DNA of 64,000 bases from Porifericola rhodea. GTDB taxonomy: Bacteria; Bacteroidota; Bacteroidia; Cytophagales; Cyclobacteriaceae. A model generated the notes under the pieces. The model ran no database searches, had not been told where the DNA came from, and worked only from the letters and a program-made list of their open reading frames with translations. Of the stretch, positions 27,742 to 36,639 are shown piece by piece. The stretch covers positions 1,899,501 to 1,963,500 of the forward strand of contig NZ_CP119421.1 in assembly GCF_030506305.1 (NCBI RefSeq), written 5' to 3'. Every line of letters begins with the position of its first letter. Position 1 is the first letter of the stretch. The position numbers were made by a program, and so were the translations under genes.

Positions 27742-28887
27742 ATGAAAATAGGCATAGTTTGTTATCCTACCTTTGGCGGTAGTGGCGTAGTGGCTACCGA
27801 ACTGGGTAAGGCCCTGGCCAAAAAAGGCCATCAAGTTCATTTTATTACTTATTCTCAACCTACTCGTCTGGATTTTTTCAATGAAAATCTCTTTTATCAT
27901 CAGGTAGATGTTAGAACTTATCCGCTCTTTCAGTATCCGCCTTATGAATTAGTGCTTTCCAGCAAAATGGTTGATGTAGTAAAGTATGAGAAACTGGATG
28001 TGCTACATGTCCACTATGCTATCCCCCATGCTTCAGCCGCCTATATGGCAAAGCAGATACTAGCCACCGAAGGCATCAGTATTCCGGTAGTTACTACGCT
28101 ACATGGTACCGATATCACATTGGTAGGTAAAGATGCTTCTTTTGCGCCAGTAGTAACTTTCAGTATTAACGCTTCTGATGGTATTACCGCTGTTTCGGAG
28201 AATCTTCGTACCGAAACCTACGATTACTTTAACATTACTAAAGACATCAAGGTCATTCCTAATTTTGTAGACTTAGACCGGTTTAAACGCCAGAAGAAAG
28301 AGCATTTTAAAAGAGCTATTTGCCCCAACGATGAGTGTATGATTGTACATGCCTCTAACTTTCGTCGGGTAAAGAGAGTGGAAGATGTAGTGAGAGTTTT
28401 TGATAAAGTGCGCAAAAAGGTGCCTGCCAAATTACTTATGGTAGGTGATGGCCCCGAGCGTTCCAATGTGGAAAAGTTATGCCGTGAGTTAGGAGCTTGT
28501 GAAGATATTCGATTTTTAGGTAAGCTGGAAGCTATAGAAGAAGTACTCTCTGTAGCAGACCTCTTCCTGATGCCTTCAGAAAAAGAAAGCTTTGGCTTAG
28601 CGGCTTTAGAAGCTATGGCATGCGAAGTGCCAGTGGTGACAAGCAATGCGGGAGGCCTTCCTGAGCTTAATATTGATGGGGAAACCGGTTATGTCCTACC
28701 AGTAGGTGATATAGAGGGAATGACCGAAAAAAGTATTTATATACTATCTTCACCTGAGCGGCTGGATGCTTTCAAGAAAAGAGCCCTAGCCCGAGCCAAA
28801 GAGTTCGAAGTAAGCCACATCGTTCCGCTTTACGAAAAGCTTTATCAGGAAGTATTAGATAAGCAGAAAAATGTGGCACTCTCTTAA
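27742..28887 (+). CDS. bshA: N-acetyl-alpha-D-glucosaminyl L-malate synthase
   Basis: BshA is a GT4 glycosyltransferase that joins UDP-GlcNAc and L-malate, the first step of bacillithiol synthesis. The 381-residue length and the family N terminus MKIGIVCYPTFGGSGVVATEL are diagnostic. HVHYAIPHASAAY, TTLHGTDITLVG and the C-terminal donor-site motif EKESFGLAALEAMACEVPV are present. It follows the GH3-type gene by 18 bases, so it may be co-transcribed. bshC lies about 9 kb downstream. bshB was not found in the window. Its 3' end overlaps the convergent PLP enzyme gene by four bases. Confidence 0.95.
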   Translation: MKIGIVCYPTFGGSGVVATELGKALAKKGHQVHFITYSQPTRLDFFNENLFYHQVDVRTYPLFQYPPYELVLSSKMVDVVKYEKLDVLHVHYAIPHASAAYMAKQILATEGISIPVVTTLHGTDITLVGKDASFAPVVTFSINASDGITAVSENLRTETYDYFNITKDIKVIPNFVDLDRFKRQKKEHFKRAICPNDECMIVHASNFRRVKRVEDVVRVFDKVRKKVPAKLLMVGDGPERSNVEKLCRELGACEDIRFLGKLEAIEEVLSVADLFLMPSEKESFGLAALEAMACEVPVVTSNAGGLPELNIDGETGYVLPVGDIEGMTEKSIYILSSPERLDAFKKRALARAKEFEVSHIVPLYEKLYQEVLDKQKNVALS

Positions 28888-30050
28888 GAAGTAGCATAGA
28901 TGCCAGCAAACTGAAGCGCCTGATCCAGGTCGCGCATCAGGTCTTCGCTATCCTCTATTCCTACTGATAGTCTGAGTAATACATCCTTTACACCCGCCTT
29001 TTTTCGTTCTTCTGCCGGAAGAAGGGAGTGAGAGGTACGTGCAGGCATGTTTACGATAGTCTCTACTCCTCCCAGGCTTACCGCCGGAGCTATTACTTTA
29101 AATTTTCTGATGAGCGACTCTGCCTCTGCTCCACTGCGTAGTGCGGGTTCAAAAGATAACATGCCTCCGAAGCCTTTCATCTGTCGGCTGGCAATACTAT
29201 GCTCCGGGCTATCTTGTAGTCCAGGGTAGTAGACAGCTTCTACTCGCGGATGTTCTTGTAAAAACTCGGCTAGAGCCTGAGCATTTTCGTTCTGTTTCTC
29301 TACTCTTAATGCTAAAGTTTTAAGGCTGCGCTCAATCAAAGCGCAGGTAGTAGCATTAACATTGCTACCCAGAATTTTTCCCCCTTCACTAATTTGTTGA
29401 CGTAGCTGGTGCGATGTTGCAATAGCTCCAAAAAGCAGGTCGCTATGGCCTCCCATATACTTACTTCCGCTATGTGCCACTATATCTATGCCGAAAGCTA
29501 TCGGGTTTTGATTGATAGGAGAAGCAAAAGTATTGTCAATCATGCTCAGAATACCTTTAGCCTTAGCCAGACCCGCTACCATCTCCATATCAGTAACTTT
29601 TAGCAAAGGGTTAGAAGGAGTTTCTATATAGATGAGCTTAGTTTCTGGGCGAATAGCTGCTTCCATTGCTTCTAAAGTAGGCTCGGAAAAGCTATAGCTA
29701 ATACCAAACTGAGGGAGCATTTGTGTAGCCATCTGATAAGTGCCTCCGTATAGGTCTTTTTGAAAAAGAACATGGTCCCCACTTCTCACCAGGGCTAGTA
29801 TGCTATTGCTGATTGCCGCCATACCAGAGCCAAAAAGTAAGCCATCCTCACTACCTTCCAGAGCAGCGATTTTTGCTGATACTACTTTTTGGTTAACCGT
29901 ATTAAAATTTCGGGGGTAGCGAACATCATCCTGATCTAGAAAGTCAATGGCTGAGGAAGTAAATATCGGTGTATTTACACCTTCGCTATTGAGGCTGGCA
30001 TTCTTTCCGGCATGTACACAAAGTGTGGCCTTTCCGCTTTGCTCGTTCAT
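28884..30050 (-). CDS. cystathionine gamma-synthase/lyase family PLP enzyme
   Basis: The 388-residue protein is a Cys/Met-metabolism PLP enzyme of fold type I. The PLP lysine is in VAHSGSKYMGGHSDLL, and the aspartate that holds the pyridine nitrogen is in MIDNTFASPINQ. The ring-stacking Tyr is in DLYGGTYQM, and the substrate-binding end segment reads RLSVGIEDSEDL. Sequence alone does not separate cystathionine gamma-synthase, cystathionine lyase and methionine gamma-lyase, all of which handle gamma- or beta-substituted sulfur amino acids. Its 3' end overlaps bshA. Since bacillithiol needs cysteine, a cysteine-supply role would fit, but this is inference. Confidence 0.9.
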   Translation of the reverse strand: MNEQSGKATLCVHAGKNASLNSEGVNTPIFTSSAIDFLDQDDVRYPRNFNTVNQKVVSAKIAALEGSEDGLLFGSGMAAISNSILALVRSGDHVLFQKDLYGGTYQMATQMLPQFGISYSFSEPTLEAMEAAIRPETKLIYIETPSNPLLKVTDMEMVAGLAKAKGILSMIDNTFASPINQNPIAFGIDIVAHSGSKYMGGHSDLLFGAIATSHQLRQQISEGGKILGSNVNATTCALIERSLKTLALRVEKQNENAQALAEFLQEHPRVEAVYYPGLQDSPEHSIASRQMKGFGGMLSFEPALRSGAEAESLIRKFKVIAPAVSLGGVETIVNMPARTSHSLLPAEERKKAGVKDVLLRLSVGIEDSEDLMRDLDQALQFAGIYATS

Positions 30051-30227
30051 AATCTAAGCTAGGTAAGTCATTTAAAGCGGGAATATGATAAAAATAGCGC
30101 CAAACTACAACACAGCACTATATATATTGCAGGCTTAGTCTAACCGCCAATAAATAGTGAAACTTAAAGGCCTCAGATCTAGTAAGCGCTATTGAATTAA
30201 CGAATATATTCTATATTCCGATCTGGA

Positions 30228-30947
30228 ATGACAGCATTTGAGGAAAACATAGCGATTGCCTACTTGCATGAGGCAGAAGATAAAGAGAATAAGTGTATTC
30301 TTACCTCCCAACGTTTAGTAGTGGTATACAAGGGTAAGGTGTTTAGCTTTGACAAAGAGCATATTAAAGCGCTAAGTTTTGGTCAGCGTAGAATTATGCT
30401 TCCGCTAGTTAGTGGAGGAATTATGGCTCCACTGAGCCTATTAGCTATTTTTCTTAATCTTTATAATCCCTGGCCACTTATGTTTGTGTTCTTTTTAGGG
30501 AGCGCACTGCTTTATTTAGGTTGGCAACAGCATCCGGTGCTGGTGGTTAGAGATAGCGTAAAAGACCATGACTTTTTTCTAAATGATATAAGTCCCAACC
30601 TCAAAGCTTTTCTGTCTTTTGCTCGCCAGTATGTTTTTCAGGGAGGCAATGAGTTATACCTTGTACTCCCCCTACAGGAGTGGGAGCAAACAGAGCAGCA
30701 GGATAATATCGCGACACAAGATTTATACGATAAGGGCTATGTACGGCTTTTATCGCCAGCACAGCTAGCACGGTGGAAGAAGCAAAAACATCATCGGCAG
30801 CATAATTTCAGTGTTTTACATATCAACCCGCTACAAGTAAAAGCAGAAATTCGCTATGAGCCTGGCGAGAGGGGTGCTCCGGAATTATATGCCCATGTTT
30901 ATGGAAGCATCAACCGAGAGGCCATCATCAAAACTGAATTGTTCTGA
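30228..30947 (+). CDS. membrane PH-like domain fused to diverged DUF952 domain
   Basis: The 239-residue protein has two parts. Residues 1-135 carry an N-terminal segment like bacterial PH domains (CILTSQRLVVVYKGKVFSF). It is interrupted by a hydrophobic hairpin at about 58-98, so it is anchored in the inner membrane. Residues 142-237 match the DUF952 pattern as I recall it: a Trp-Glu near the start (LQEWEQ), GYVRLLSPAQL, LHINPLQVKAEIRYE and AHVYGSINREAI. The two His residues normally found in DUF952 (near the start and in GFIHCS) are replaced here. DUF952 has unknown function, with a fold I recall being grouped with ADP-ribosyltransferases. The gene stands alone. The domain reading is moderately sure and the function is unknown. 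Confidence 0.6.
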   Translation: MTAFEENIAIAYLHEAEDKENKCILTSQRLVVVYKGKVFSFDKEHIKALSFGQRRIMLPLVSGGIMAPLSLLAIFLNLYNPWPLMFVFFLGSALLYLGWQQHPVLVVRDSVKDHDFFLNDISPNLKAFLSFARQYVFQGGNELYLVLPLQEWEQTEQQDNIATQDLYDKGYVRLLSPAQLARWKKQKHHRQHNFSVLHINPLQVKAEIRYEPGERGAPELYAHVYGSINREAIIKTELF

Positions 30948-31084
30948 GCATAAATTATCTGAGTGCTTTCTTAACAATAGTATTAGTGTAGCATGCTACT
31001 TATATTTTATTACCAGCTCTTTACCTGAATCATTGGCTTTGCAGAAGTGCTAAACTATATTACTACTACGTACAACAACCGAGA

Positions 31085-32722
31085 ATGATGATGACAAACA
31101 AAATTTTTGTCTTATTTTCATGCTTAATCATGATAGGATCAATGACTTACGGGCAAGATACGGCCCAACAGTGGATGAAGTTTGAGCTTTCTTTTGAGAG
31201 TGACTCCCTTTACGCCAATCCCCTGTACGATTTAGAAGAGTTTTATGCTGTATTTACTGCTCCTTCGGGTAAAAAGCACAAAATTAATGGGTTCTGGGAT
31301 GGGGGCAGCAATTTTAAGCTGCGATTTATGCCTAATGAAGCAGGAGAGTGGCGGTATGAGACATATTGCTCAGACCCAAAGAACTTGGCTCTGCATGCCC
31401 AGAAAGGAAACTTTAGCTGCGAAAAAAGCGCGAGCAAACACGCCCTCCACCAAAAAGGAAATATAATTCATATTGATGGAGACTACCACTTAAGCTATGC
31501 AAATGGTGACCCATTTTTCTGGCTGGCCTGTACCGCCTGGAATGGCCCACTAAAGTCTACAGAAAAAGAATGGGACGATTACCTGAGCCAACGTAAGCAA
31601 AATAACTATTCGGCCATACAATTTGTAGCTACGCAATGGCGGGGAGCAGACGTAAATAGTCAGTTACAAAAAGCTTATAGCGGACAGGGTAAAATCAAAG
31701 TTAACCCTGGCTTTTTCCAGCATCTGGATAAAAAAGTAGACAAAATTAATGAATATGGCTTGGTGGCGGCGCCCGTACTCTTATGGGCTTTGCCCAAAGG
31801 CGAAGGTAAAGAGTTGAGCCCCGGATATGCTTTACCTCAGGAGGAGGCTATTAAGCTGGCAAAGTACATGGTTGCCCGCTATGGGGCGCATCATGTAGTC
31901 TGGTTTCTGGGTGGTGATGGCCTGTATGTAAGCCTTTTTGAACAGCGCTGGAAAAATATTGGTCAAGCCGTTTTTGGAGAAGAGCACCCCGGCGTAGTTG
32001 CTCAGCACCCTATGGGACGTTCGTGGATTGGAGATGCCTATGCTGATGAAGACTGGCTGGATGTAGTAGGTTATCAGTCTAGCCACGGCATAGGTAGTGG
32101 TACGATAGACTGGATAAACAAAGGGCCTATGAAAAAGAAATGGCATAAACTACCAGCCCGCCCTTTGATTAACCTGGAGCCCTGCTATGAAGAAATTTAC
32201 TTCAGGACTACCGACACCCACGTGCGAAATGCCTCATATTGGAGTTTGTTTGCTACACCAGTAGCGGGTATAAGTTATGGAGCCAACGGCATATGGCCCT
32301 GGATTCGCAAAGGCGAAAAAATACTAAACCATGGCTCATTAAGCGAAGAAAGCCCCAGCACCTGGCGTGAAAGCTTGAACTTTCCAGGTAGTTTGCAGAT
32401 GGGCTATCTGGCTGAGTTTATTCAACAGTTTAAATGGTGGGAGCTTAAGCCCGACCACGAACTGCTTACACAGCAGCCGGGAGAGCAGCGGTCGGAGCAT
32501 TACGTCTCACTCCTGCGCACAGATGATTATAGTACCATTCTGGTGTATACACCTTTGCAAACAGCTATAGAACTCAGAAACCCACAAAATATTGATTATA
32601 AAGCCCGCTGGTTCAATCCGGTTAAGAATAGTTATACCGAAGCCGAGCTAAAAAGTGCAGGGAATTTGGTACAGGCGACCCCTCCGGCAGAGGGTGATTG
32701 GATCTTAATTCTGGAAAAATAA
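31085..32722 (+). CDS. secreted DUF5060/DUF4038 glycoside hydrolase-like protein
   Basis: The 545-residue protein has a signal peptide ending near QDTAQQ (about residue 22). An N-terminal beta-sandwich of DUF5060 type (about 25-115) ends with WRYETYCSD. A TIM-barrel of DUF4038 type, the family around GH140 apiosidases, covers about 125-430. A C-terminal collagen-binding-like beta domain follows (about 450-545, ARWFNPVKNSYTEAE). Candidate catalytic acids are the Asp in WFLGGDG and the Glu in LINLEPCYEE, judged by position at strand ends. It likely acts on plant or algal polysaccharide side chains in the periplasm or outside. No SusC/SusD pair lies nearby, so it is not in a typical polysaccharide locus. 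Its substrate is unknown. Confidence 0.83.
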   Translation: MMMTNKIFVLFSCLIMIGSMTYGQDTAQQWMKFELSFESDSLYANPLYDLEEFYAVFTAPSGKKHKINGFWDGGSNFKLRFMPNEAGEWRYETYCSDPKNLALHAQKGNFSCEKSASKHALHQKGNIIHIDGDYHLSYANGDPFFWLACTAWNGPLKSTEKEWDDYLSQRKQNNYSAIQFVATQWRGADVNSQLQKAYSGQGKIKVNPGFFQHLDKKVDKINEYGLVAAPVLLWALPKGEGKELSPGYALPQEEAIKLAKYMVARYGAHHVVWFLGGDGLYVSLFEQRWKNIGQAVFGEEHPGVVAQHPMGRSWIGDAYADEDWLDVVGYQSSHGIGSGTIDWINKGPMKKKWHKLPARPLINLEPCYEEIYFRTTDTHVRNASYWSLFATPVAGISYGANGIWPWIRKGEKILNHGSLSEESPSTWRESLNFPGSLQMGYLAEFIQQFKWWELKPDHELLTQQPGEQRSEHYVSLLRTDDYSTILVYTPLQTAIELRNPQNIDYKARWFNPVKNSYTEAELKSAGNLVQATPPAEGDWILILEK

Positions 32723-32735
32723 AAAACGTATATGA

Positions 32736-33386
32736 TCAGGGTTGGTAGTAGCGATAAATAATCTGTAGATAGGGCGAGCGTGAGATGAGTCCTGGGTTAA
32801 TTCCCGCCACCCCTTCTGGTACAGCTACACCTCTTTCTTTAAAATAGTCTTCCCATATAGGAAAGGTTTTTTGTGTATCCGGGTCAATATAAGTCATGGG
32901 GGCTAGTTTAAAAAGGGGCTGGCCTTTGTTGGCTCTCTTAAAAATCTCATAAATAAGTTCAGAGCAGTAATAACGATCATCTCCGTCAATGTAAATATCA
33001 TCATAAGCATTGCCCAGCAGACCTTTAGCCTCTTTCAGTGCTTCAGGAATGAGTTTTTGGTAGCTCGTATTAAGTCTCCCAATCATTACCTTAGGCTGGC
33101 CAGCTTCATTAGTATTTCTTTTTAGAAAATCAGTTAGCGGTGTCGCTAATACCCCCTTAGATACCGCCTCGTAAACGTAAGGCTGACCCTCTTGCATCAC
33201 CAGTATGCCCATATGCGAAAAGTCAGCACCGTCTATCCCCTCTGTTACTTTTTCTATCGACTCACAATAGGGGCCACAGTCCAGGTCCTGAAAGAGAATG
33301 TCTCCGGCTTGGGGCTGATAGGCAGGTTGTGCAGTCAGCGGATTAAAAAGCAATAACAAACTGAGCAGTGCAAATAGCTTATGCAT
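32736..33386 (-). CDS. exported YiiX-type permuted NlpC/P60 amidase
   Basis: The 216-residue protein has a signal peptide (about residues 1-19). It has the circularly permuted papain-like fold of the YiiX/YebB family: the catalytic His is in FSHMGILV and the nucleophile Cys in RYYCSELIYEIF, with AGDILFQDL at the start of the domain. Such enzymes cleave amide bonds in peptidoglycan peptides or in acylated amines, and the exact substrate here is unknown. It lies two bases after the DUF6048 gene, as third gene of DUF6452-DUF6048-yiiX. The 3' end is convergent with the DUF4038 gene with a 13-base gap. Confidence 0.88.
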   Translation of the reverse strand: MHKLFALLSLLLLFNPLTAQPAYQPQAGDILFQDLDCGPYCESIEKVTEGIDGADFSHMGILVMQEGQPYVYEAVSKGVLATPLTDFLKRNTNEAGQPKVMIGRLNTSYQKLIPEALKEAKGLLGNAYDDIYIDGDDRYYCSELIYEIFKRANKGQPLFKLAPMTYIDPDTQKTFPIWEDYFKERGVAVPEGVAGINPGLISRSPYLQIIYRYYQP

Positions 33387-33388
33387 GG

Positions 33389-34150
33389 TTACTTTCTGAA
33401 AGGAATCTGGTAAAATATATGATAATCAAAGCCGAAGTTGCTTTCGTCCTCTCCACTCCCAAAGCCAGGCACACGATAAGGAACCAGAGAACTACGGCCG
33501 GCAGAGTTCTGAGCAAAGCGGTAGCGTAGTGTATAGCCTAAAAATACATGTTTGAAAATGGCTACTTTTACACCAGCATTCATCTCAACCCAGCTTACCA
33601 TCAGGTTTTCGTTACGCTGATTGATAGCGGAGGTCTCCCAAAAGTTTTCTGAAGTGCTGAAGCTAACCTCATCATCTATAATACTAAAGGCATACTTAAG
33701 TCCAAAGTAAATAATATCACCACGGGCATCATAGGTATCCGCTTTTTTGTCGCGAAGCAGGTTAACGTCTACACCAATTTTGTAATAGTCTCCGTTGCTT
33801 GTGTATTGGTAGGCTTCAGAAGCGGGAACTCCCGTTTCGCTCTGGCGGCTCAACTCCGCATGTCCGTAATCAAAACCCAGCATAAAGCGGCCCATAGCCA
33901 GATCTGCCTGCAATCCATAGTAAGTGCCCTGGTCGTCAATAGCAGTTTGTATTAGCGTGTTGACAGCTGGGCCTATACGTAGGGCGCTTGGTAAATAAGC
34001 CAGCTGCATTTTTTCCCTCTCTACGGTATCTGCCTCCACCTTATTTTGTCCCTGCTGCGCCTGGCACAGCCCGACTAATGAGAAGAGTAGAAGTATGCTA
34101 AAAAAATATTTCAAGGTTACTGCTATTGTTGGTTTTAAGTTCATCATCAT
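33389..34150 (-). CDS. DUF6048-type outer membrane beta-barrel protein
   Basis: The 253-residue protein has a signal peptide ending LVGLCQAQ and then alternating beta-strands such as LQADLAMGRFMLGFDYGHAE, VEMNAGVKVAIFKHVFLGYT and FGFDYHIFYQIPF. The last residues (IPFRK) fit a small outer-membrane barrel. In Bacteroidetes such proteins sit next to a DUF6452 lipoprotein, as here. The frame overlaps the upstream gene by 53 bases from ATG 34150. A TTG about ten codons in, immediately before KYFFSILLLF, would shorten the overlap and give a cleaner signal peptide. The function is unknown. Confidence 0.75.
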   Translation of the reverse strand: MMMNLKPTIAVTLKYFFSILLLFSLVGLCQAQQGQNKVEADTVEREKMQLAYLPSALRIGPAVNTLIQTAIDDQGTYYGLQADLAMGRFMLGFDYGHAELSRQSETGVPASEAYQYTSNGDYYKIGVDVNLLRDKKADTYDARGDIIYFGLKYAFSIIDDEVSFSTSENFWETSAINQRNENLMVSWVEMNAGVKVAIFKHVFLGYTLRYRFAQNSAGRSSLVPYRVPGFGSGEDESNFGFDYHIFYQIPFRK

Positions 34151-34994
34151 CTACCTCCACATCAACAAAATCATAGTCATCACTATCTACATCCAGTCCG
34201 CTAACTCTGGTCTGGGGGAAGCAGTTAAATATCTGGATTTCATCTACAAAGTAAGAAACATTTAAACGGCGGTTCACAATTTGGCCATCAGCATTTTCTA
34301 TTTCAAACATAAAGCTGGTGTTACTCCTGTCAGTATCTACTGGTAGGCTTACGCGTTCCAGAGTAGCCGGGGTATTTTGTATCACGTTTCCCTGGTCATC
34401 TACTATGCTATTGATCTGTAAAGAGGTGGCTTGTTCTGCCAGCGTAGCGGTATCGCGGACGAAGAAGCGGGCCCTTACCACATTAGTGTATTCGTACTGG
34501 CAGGTATAGATGCTTAGGTTTGGGTTAGTATATAAGGTTACGTCAGGGTTAGCTACCCGGATAGAGTCAAAGGCGACTTTGCTACTGCTGAGAGATACAA
34601 AACGCTGCTCTACCCCACATTCAGGAGAAATAAGGCGTTGTTCACGTTCATAGCTAATAACAAGCGTATCGGTTTGCAATACAGCCGCGCTATCTTCTCG
34701 CCAGTTAATAAAAAACGATACCTGATTACCCGAAGGGTTAAGCGGTAGGCTGATGCTGCTAAGAGCAGTGTCCTGCACATCCAGAAAAGCACCATTAGCC
34801 GCCTGAATAGACTCAAAATAAAGAGTGTCGGTACGGGCATTGCTCTGGTCCAGCTTTAGAAAATTGACACGGACGGTATCGTAAGAATCGGTGACACAGC
34901 TTACATCCTCATCAAGACAGGCGCTCATACCAAGAAGCATAAGGCAGGCCCAAATAAAAAAATAGCGATGTGCAGTTATAAATATGTGCTTCAT
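34098..34994 (-). CDS. DUF6452-type lipoprotein
   Basis: The 298-residue protein has a lipobox LGMSAC at about residues 21-26 and is therefore a lipoprotein. The start of the mature part (CLDEDVSCVTDSYDTVRVNFL) is the typical DUF6452 opening with a paired Cys. The mature chain is beta-rich. It appears to hold a duplicated domain (Cys pairs near 125 and 165), longer than the single-domain form of about 170 residues that I recall. An acidic Asp-rich stretch lies near the C terminus. It overlaps the DUF6048 gene, so both are probably one outer-membrane unit. The function is unknown. Confidence 0.72.
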   Translation of the reverse strand: MKHIFITAHRYFFIWACLMLLGMSACLDEDVSCVTDSYDTVRVNFLKLDQSNARTDTLYFESIQAANGAFLDVQDTALSSISLPLNPSGNQVSFFINWREDSAAVLQTDTLVISYEREQRLISPECGVEQRFVSLSSSKVAFDSIRVANPDVTLYTNPNLSIYTCQYEYTNVVRARFFVRDTATLAEQATSLQINSIVDDQGNVIQNTPATLERVSLPVDTDRSNTSFMFEIENADGQIVNRRLNVSYFVDEIQIFNCFPQTRVSGLDVDSDDYDFVDVEVDDDELKTNNSSNLEIFF

Positions 34995-35103
34995 GAATAA
35001 AGAAACGTCTCAAATGCTGTGCGAAATATAGAATCCATTAAACGAAAATGAAAAAAGGCTTGTTCTGACTTGCACAGACATTAGCGCTGTCTTGATTTAT
35101 TAG

Positions 35104-35111
35104 TAATTTTG
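35104..35111 (+). promoter_or_regulatory. -7 box of rimO
   Basis: TAATTTTG matches TAnnTTTG. It covers the first in-frame TTG (35109), which therefore should not be the start codon. This supports initiation at TTG 35136. Confidence 0.45.
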
Positions 35112-35135
35112 CCGAAAGTTAAAAAGAAAGCGAGT

Positions 35136-36455
35136 TTGAAAACAAAAGGGATTAAAAAAGATAAGGTAAATGTAGTCACACTGGGCTGCTCTAAAAATCT
35201 GGTAGACTCAGAAGTGATGCTAACCCAGCTTAAGGGCAACCAGATAGATGCTACCCATGAGTCAGAAAAAGACGATGCTAATGTGATTATCGTAAACACC
35301 TGCGGCTTTATAGACAATGCCAAGCAAGAGTCTATAGATACTATTTTGCGTTATGCTGATGCCAAAAATGAGGGAGTAATTGATAAATTATATGTAACCG
35401 GCTGTCTCTCTCAGCGCTATCGCGACGATCTGGAAAGTGAAATCCCTGAAGTTGATGCTTTCTTTGGAACGATGGAATTACCTCTGCTGCTCAAAAAATT
35501 TAAAGCAGATTACAAACATGAGCTGGTAGGGGAAAGAATAACGACTACCTCTCGCCACTATGCGTACATGAAGATTGCAGAAGGCTGCGATCGCCCTTGC
35601 TCCTTCTGTGCTATTCCGCTTATGCGAGGCAAGCATGTGTCTAAACCTATAGACACCCTGGTGAAAGAAGCACAGTCTTTGGCGCGTAATGGTACTAAAG
35701 AGCTGCTATTGATAGCGCAGGATTCTACTTACTATGGCCTGGACCTTTATGGTAAACGTAATCTGGCAGAACTACTACAGCGCCTTTCCGATGTAGAGGG
35801 TATTGACTGGATTCGTCTTCATTACGCCTTTCCTTCGGGCTTTCCTATGGATGTACTGGATGTTATGGCTGAACGACCTAACATCTGCAATTATCTGGAT
35901 ATGCCACTACAGCATGGCTCCAGCCGCATGCTTAAGCTTATGCGCCGGGGTACAACTCGCGAAAAAACGGAGTCACTGATTTATCAGATTCGCGACAAAA
36001 TACCTGATATTGCCTTACGAACGACGCTCATTGCAGGTCATGCCGGAGAAACTGAAGAGGATCATGCAGATATGGTGGATTTTGTGCAGAAAATGCGGTT
36101 TGACCGGCTGGGAATCTTTACCTATTCTCACGAAGAAGGTACACATGCCTATCAGATGGAAGACAATGTGCCAGACGAAATTAAACAGGCACGTGCAAAT
36201 GAAGTGATGGAGCTACAGGAAAAAATTTCTTACGAGCTTAATCAGGATAAGATCGGAAGCGTACAAAAAGTACTGATTGACCGTAAAGAAAGCGGCAACT
36301 ATGTGGGGCGTACAGAATCTGACTCACCAGAAGTAGATAATGAGGTGATTATTCCCGCCGACAAATATTACCTCAGAGTGGGCGATTTTGCCGACATCCG
36401 AATTGTGGATGCCAGTGAGTTTGATCTTTTTGGCGAGCCAGAGGTCAAGAGCTAA
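35136..36455 (+). CDS. rimO: ribosomal protein S12 methylthiotransferase
   Basis: RimO is a radical-SAM enzyme that adds a methylthio group to an Asp of ribosomal protein S12. The start is set at TTG 35136 (439 residues, reading MKTKGIKKDKVNVVTLGCSKN), which fits the family N terminus and the position of the promoter box. The N-terminal UPF0004 domain has three Cys: LGCSKNLVDSE, NTCGFIDNA and TGCLSQRY. The SAM cluster is CDRPCSFC. A TRAM domain ends the protein, with DFADIRIVDASEFDLFGE. It stands as a single unit with a strong terminator behind. Confidence 0.95.
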   Translation: MKTKGIKKDKVNVVTLGCSKNLVDSEVMLTQLKGNQIDATHESEKDDANVIIVNTCGFIDNAKQESIDTILRYADAKNEGVIDKLYVTGCLSQRYRDDLESEIPEVDAFFGTMELPLLLKKFKADYKHELVGERITTTSRHYAYMKIAEGCDRPCSFCAIPLMRGKHVSKPIDTLVKEAQSLARNGTKELLLIAQDSTYYGLDLYGKRNLAELLQRLSDVEGIDWIRLHYAFPSGFPMDVLDVMAERPNICNYLDMPLQHGSSRMLKLMRRGTTREKTESLIYQIRDKIPDIALRTTLIAGHAGETEEDHADMVDFVQKMRFDRLGIFTYSHEEGTHAYQMEDNVPDEIKQARANEVMELQEKISYELNQDKIGSVQKVLIDRKESGNYVGRTESDSPEVDNEVIIPADKYYLRVGDFADIRIVDASEFDLFGEPEVKS

Positions 36456-36464
36456 GACAGCACA

Positions 36465-36502
36465 AAGGGCAGGTATTTACATTAAATGCCTGCCCTTCTT
36501 TT
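36465..36502 (+). terminator. rimO terminator
   Basis: A 14-base arm (AAGGGCAGG-T-ATTT) pairs with the sequence at 36484-36497 with a single bulge-like mismatch and a 5-base loop. It is followed by CTTTT. It begins 10 bases after the rimO stop. Confidence 0.8.
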
Positions 36503-36639
36503 ACTACACGGCTTTGTGCCTAAAACTTTATAAAAGTGCCGACGTAACTATACTATGCTCTTCACAAGGGTTGTAAATGGTCAAACATTTTTTATCATTA
36601 CACTATTAATTCCTGTTAGCTAGTATATTCTGCAAAACT

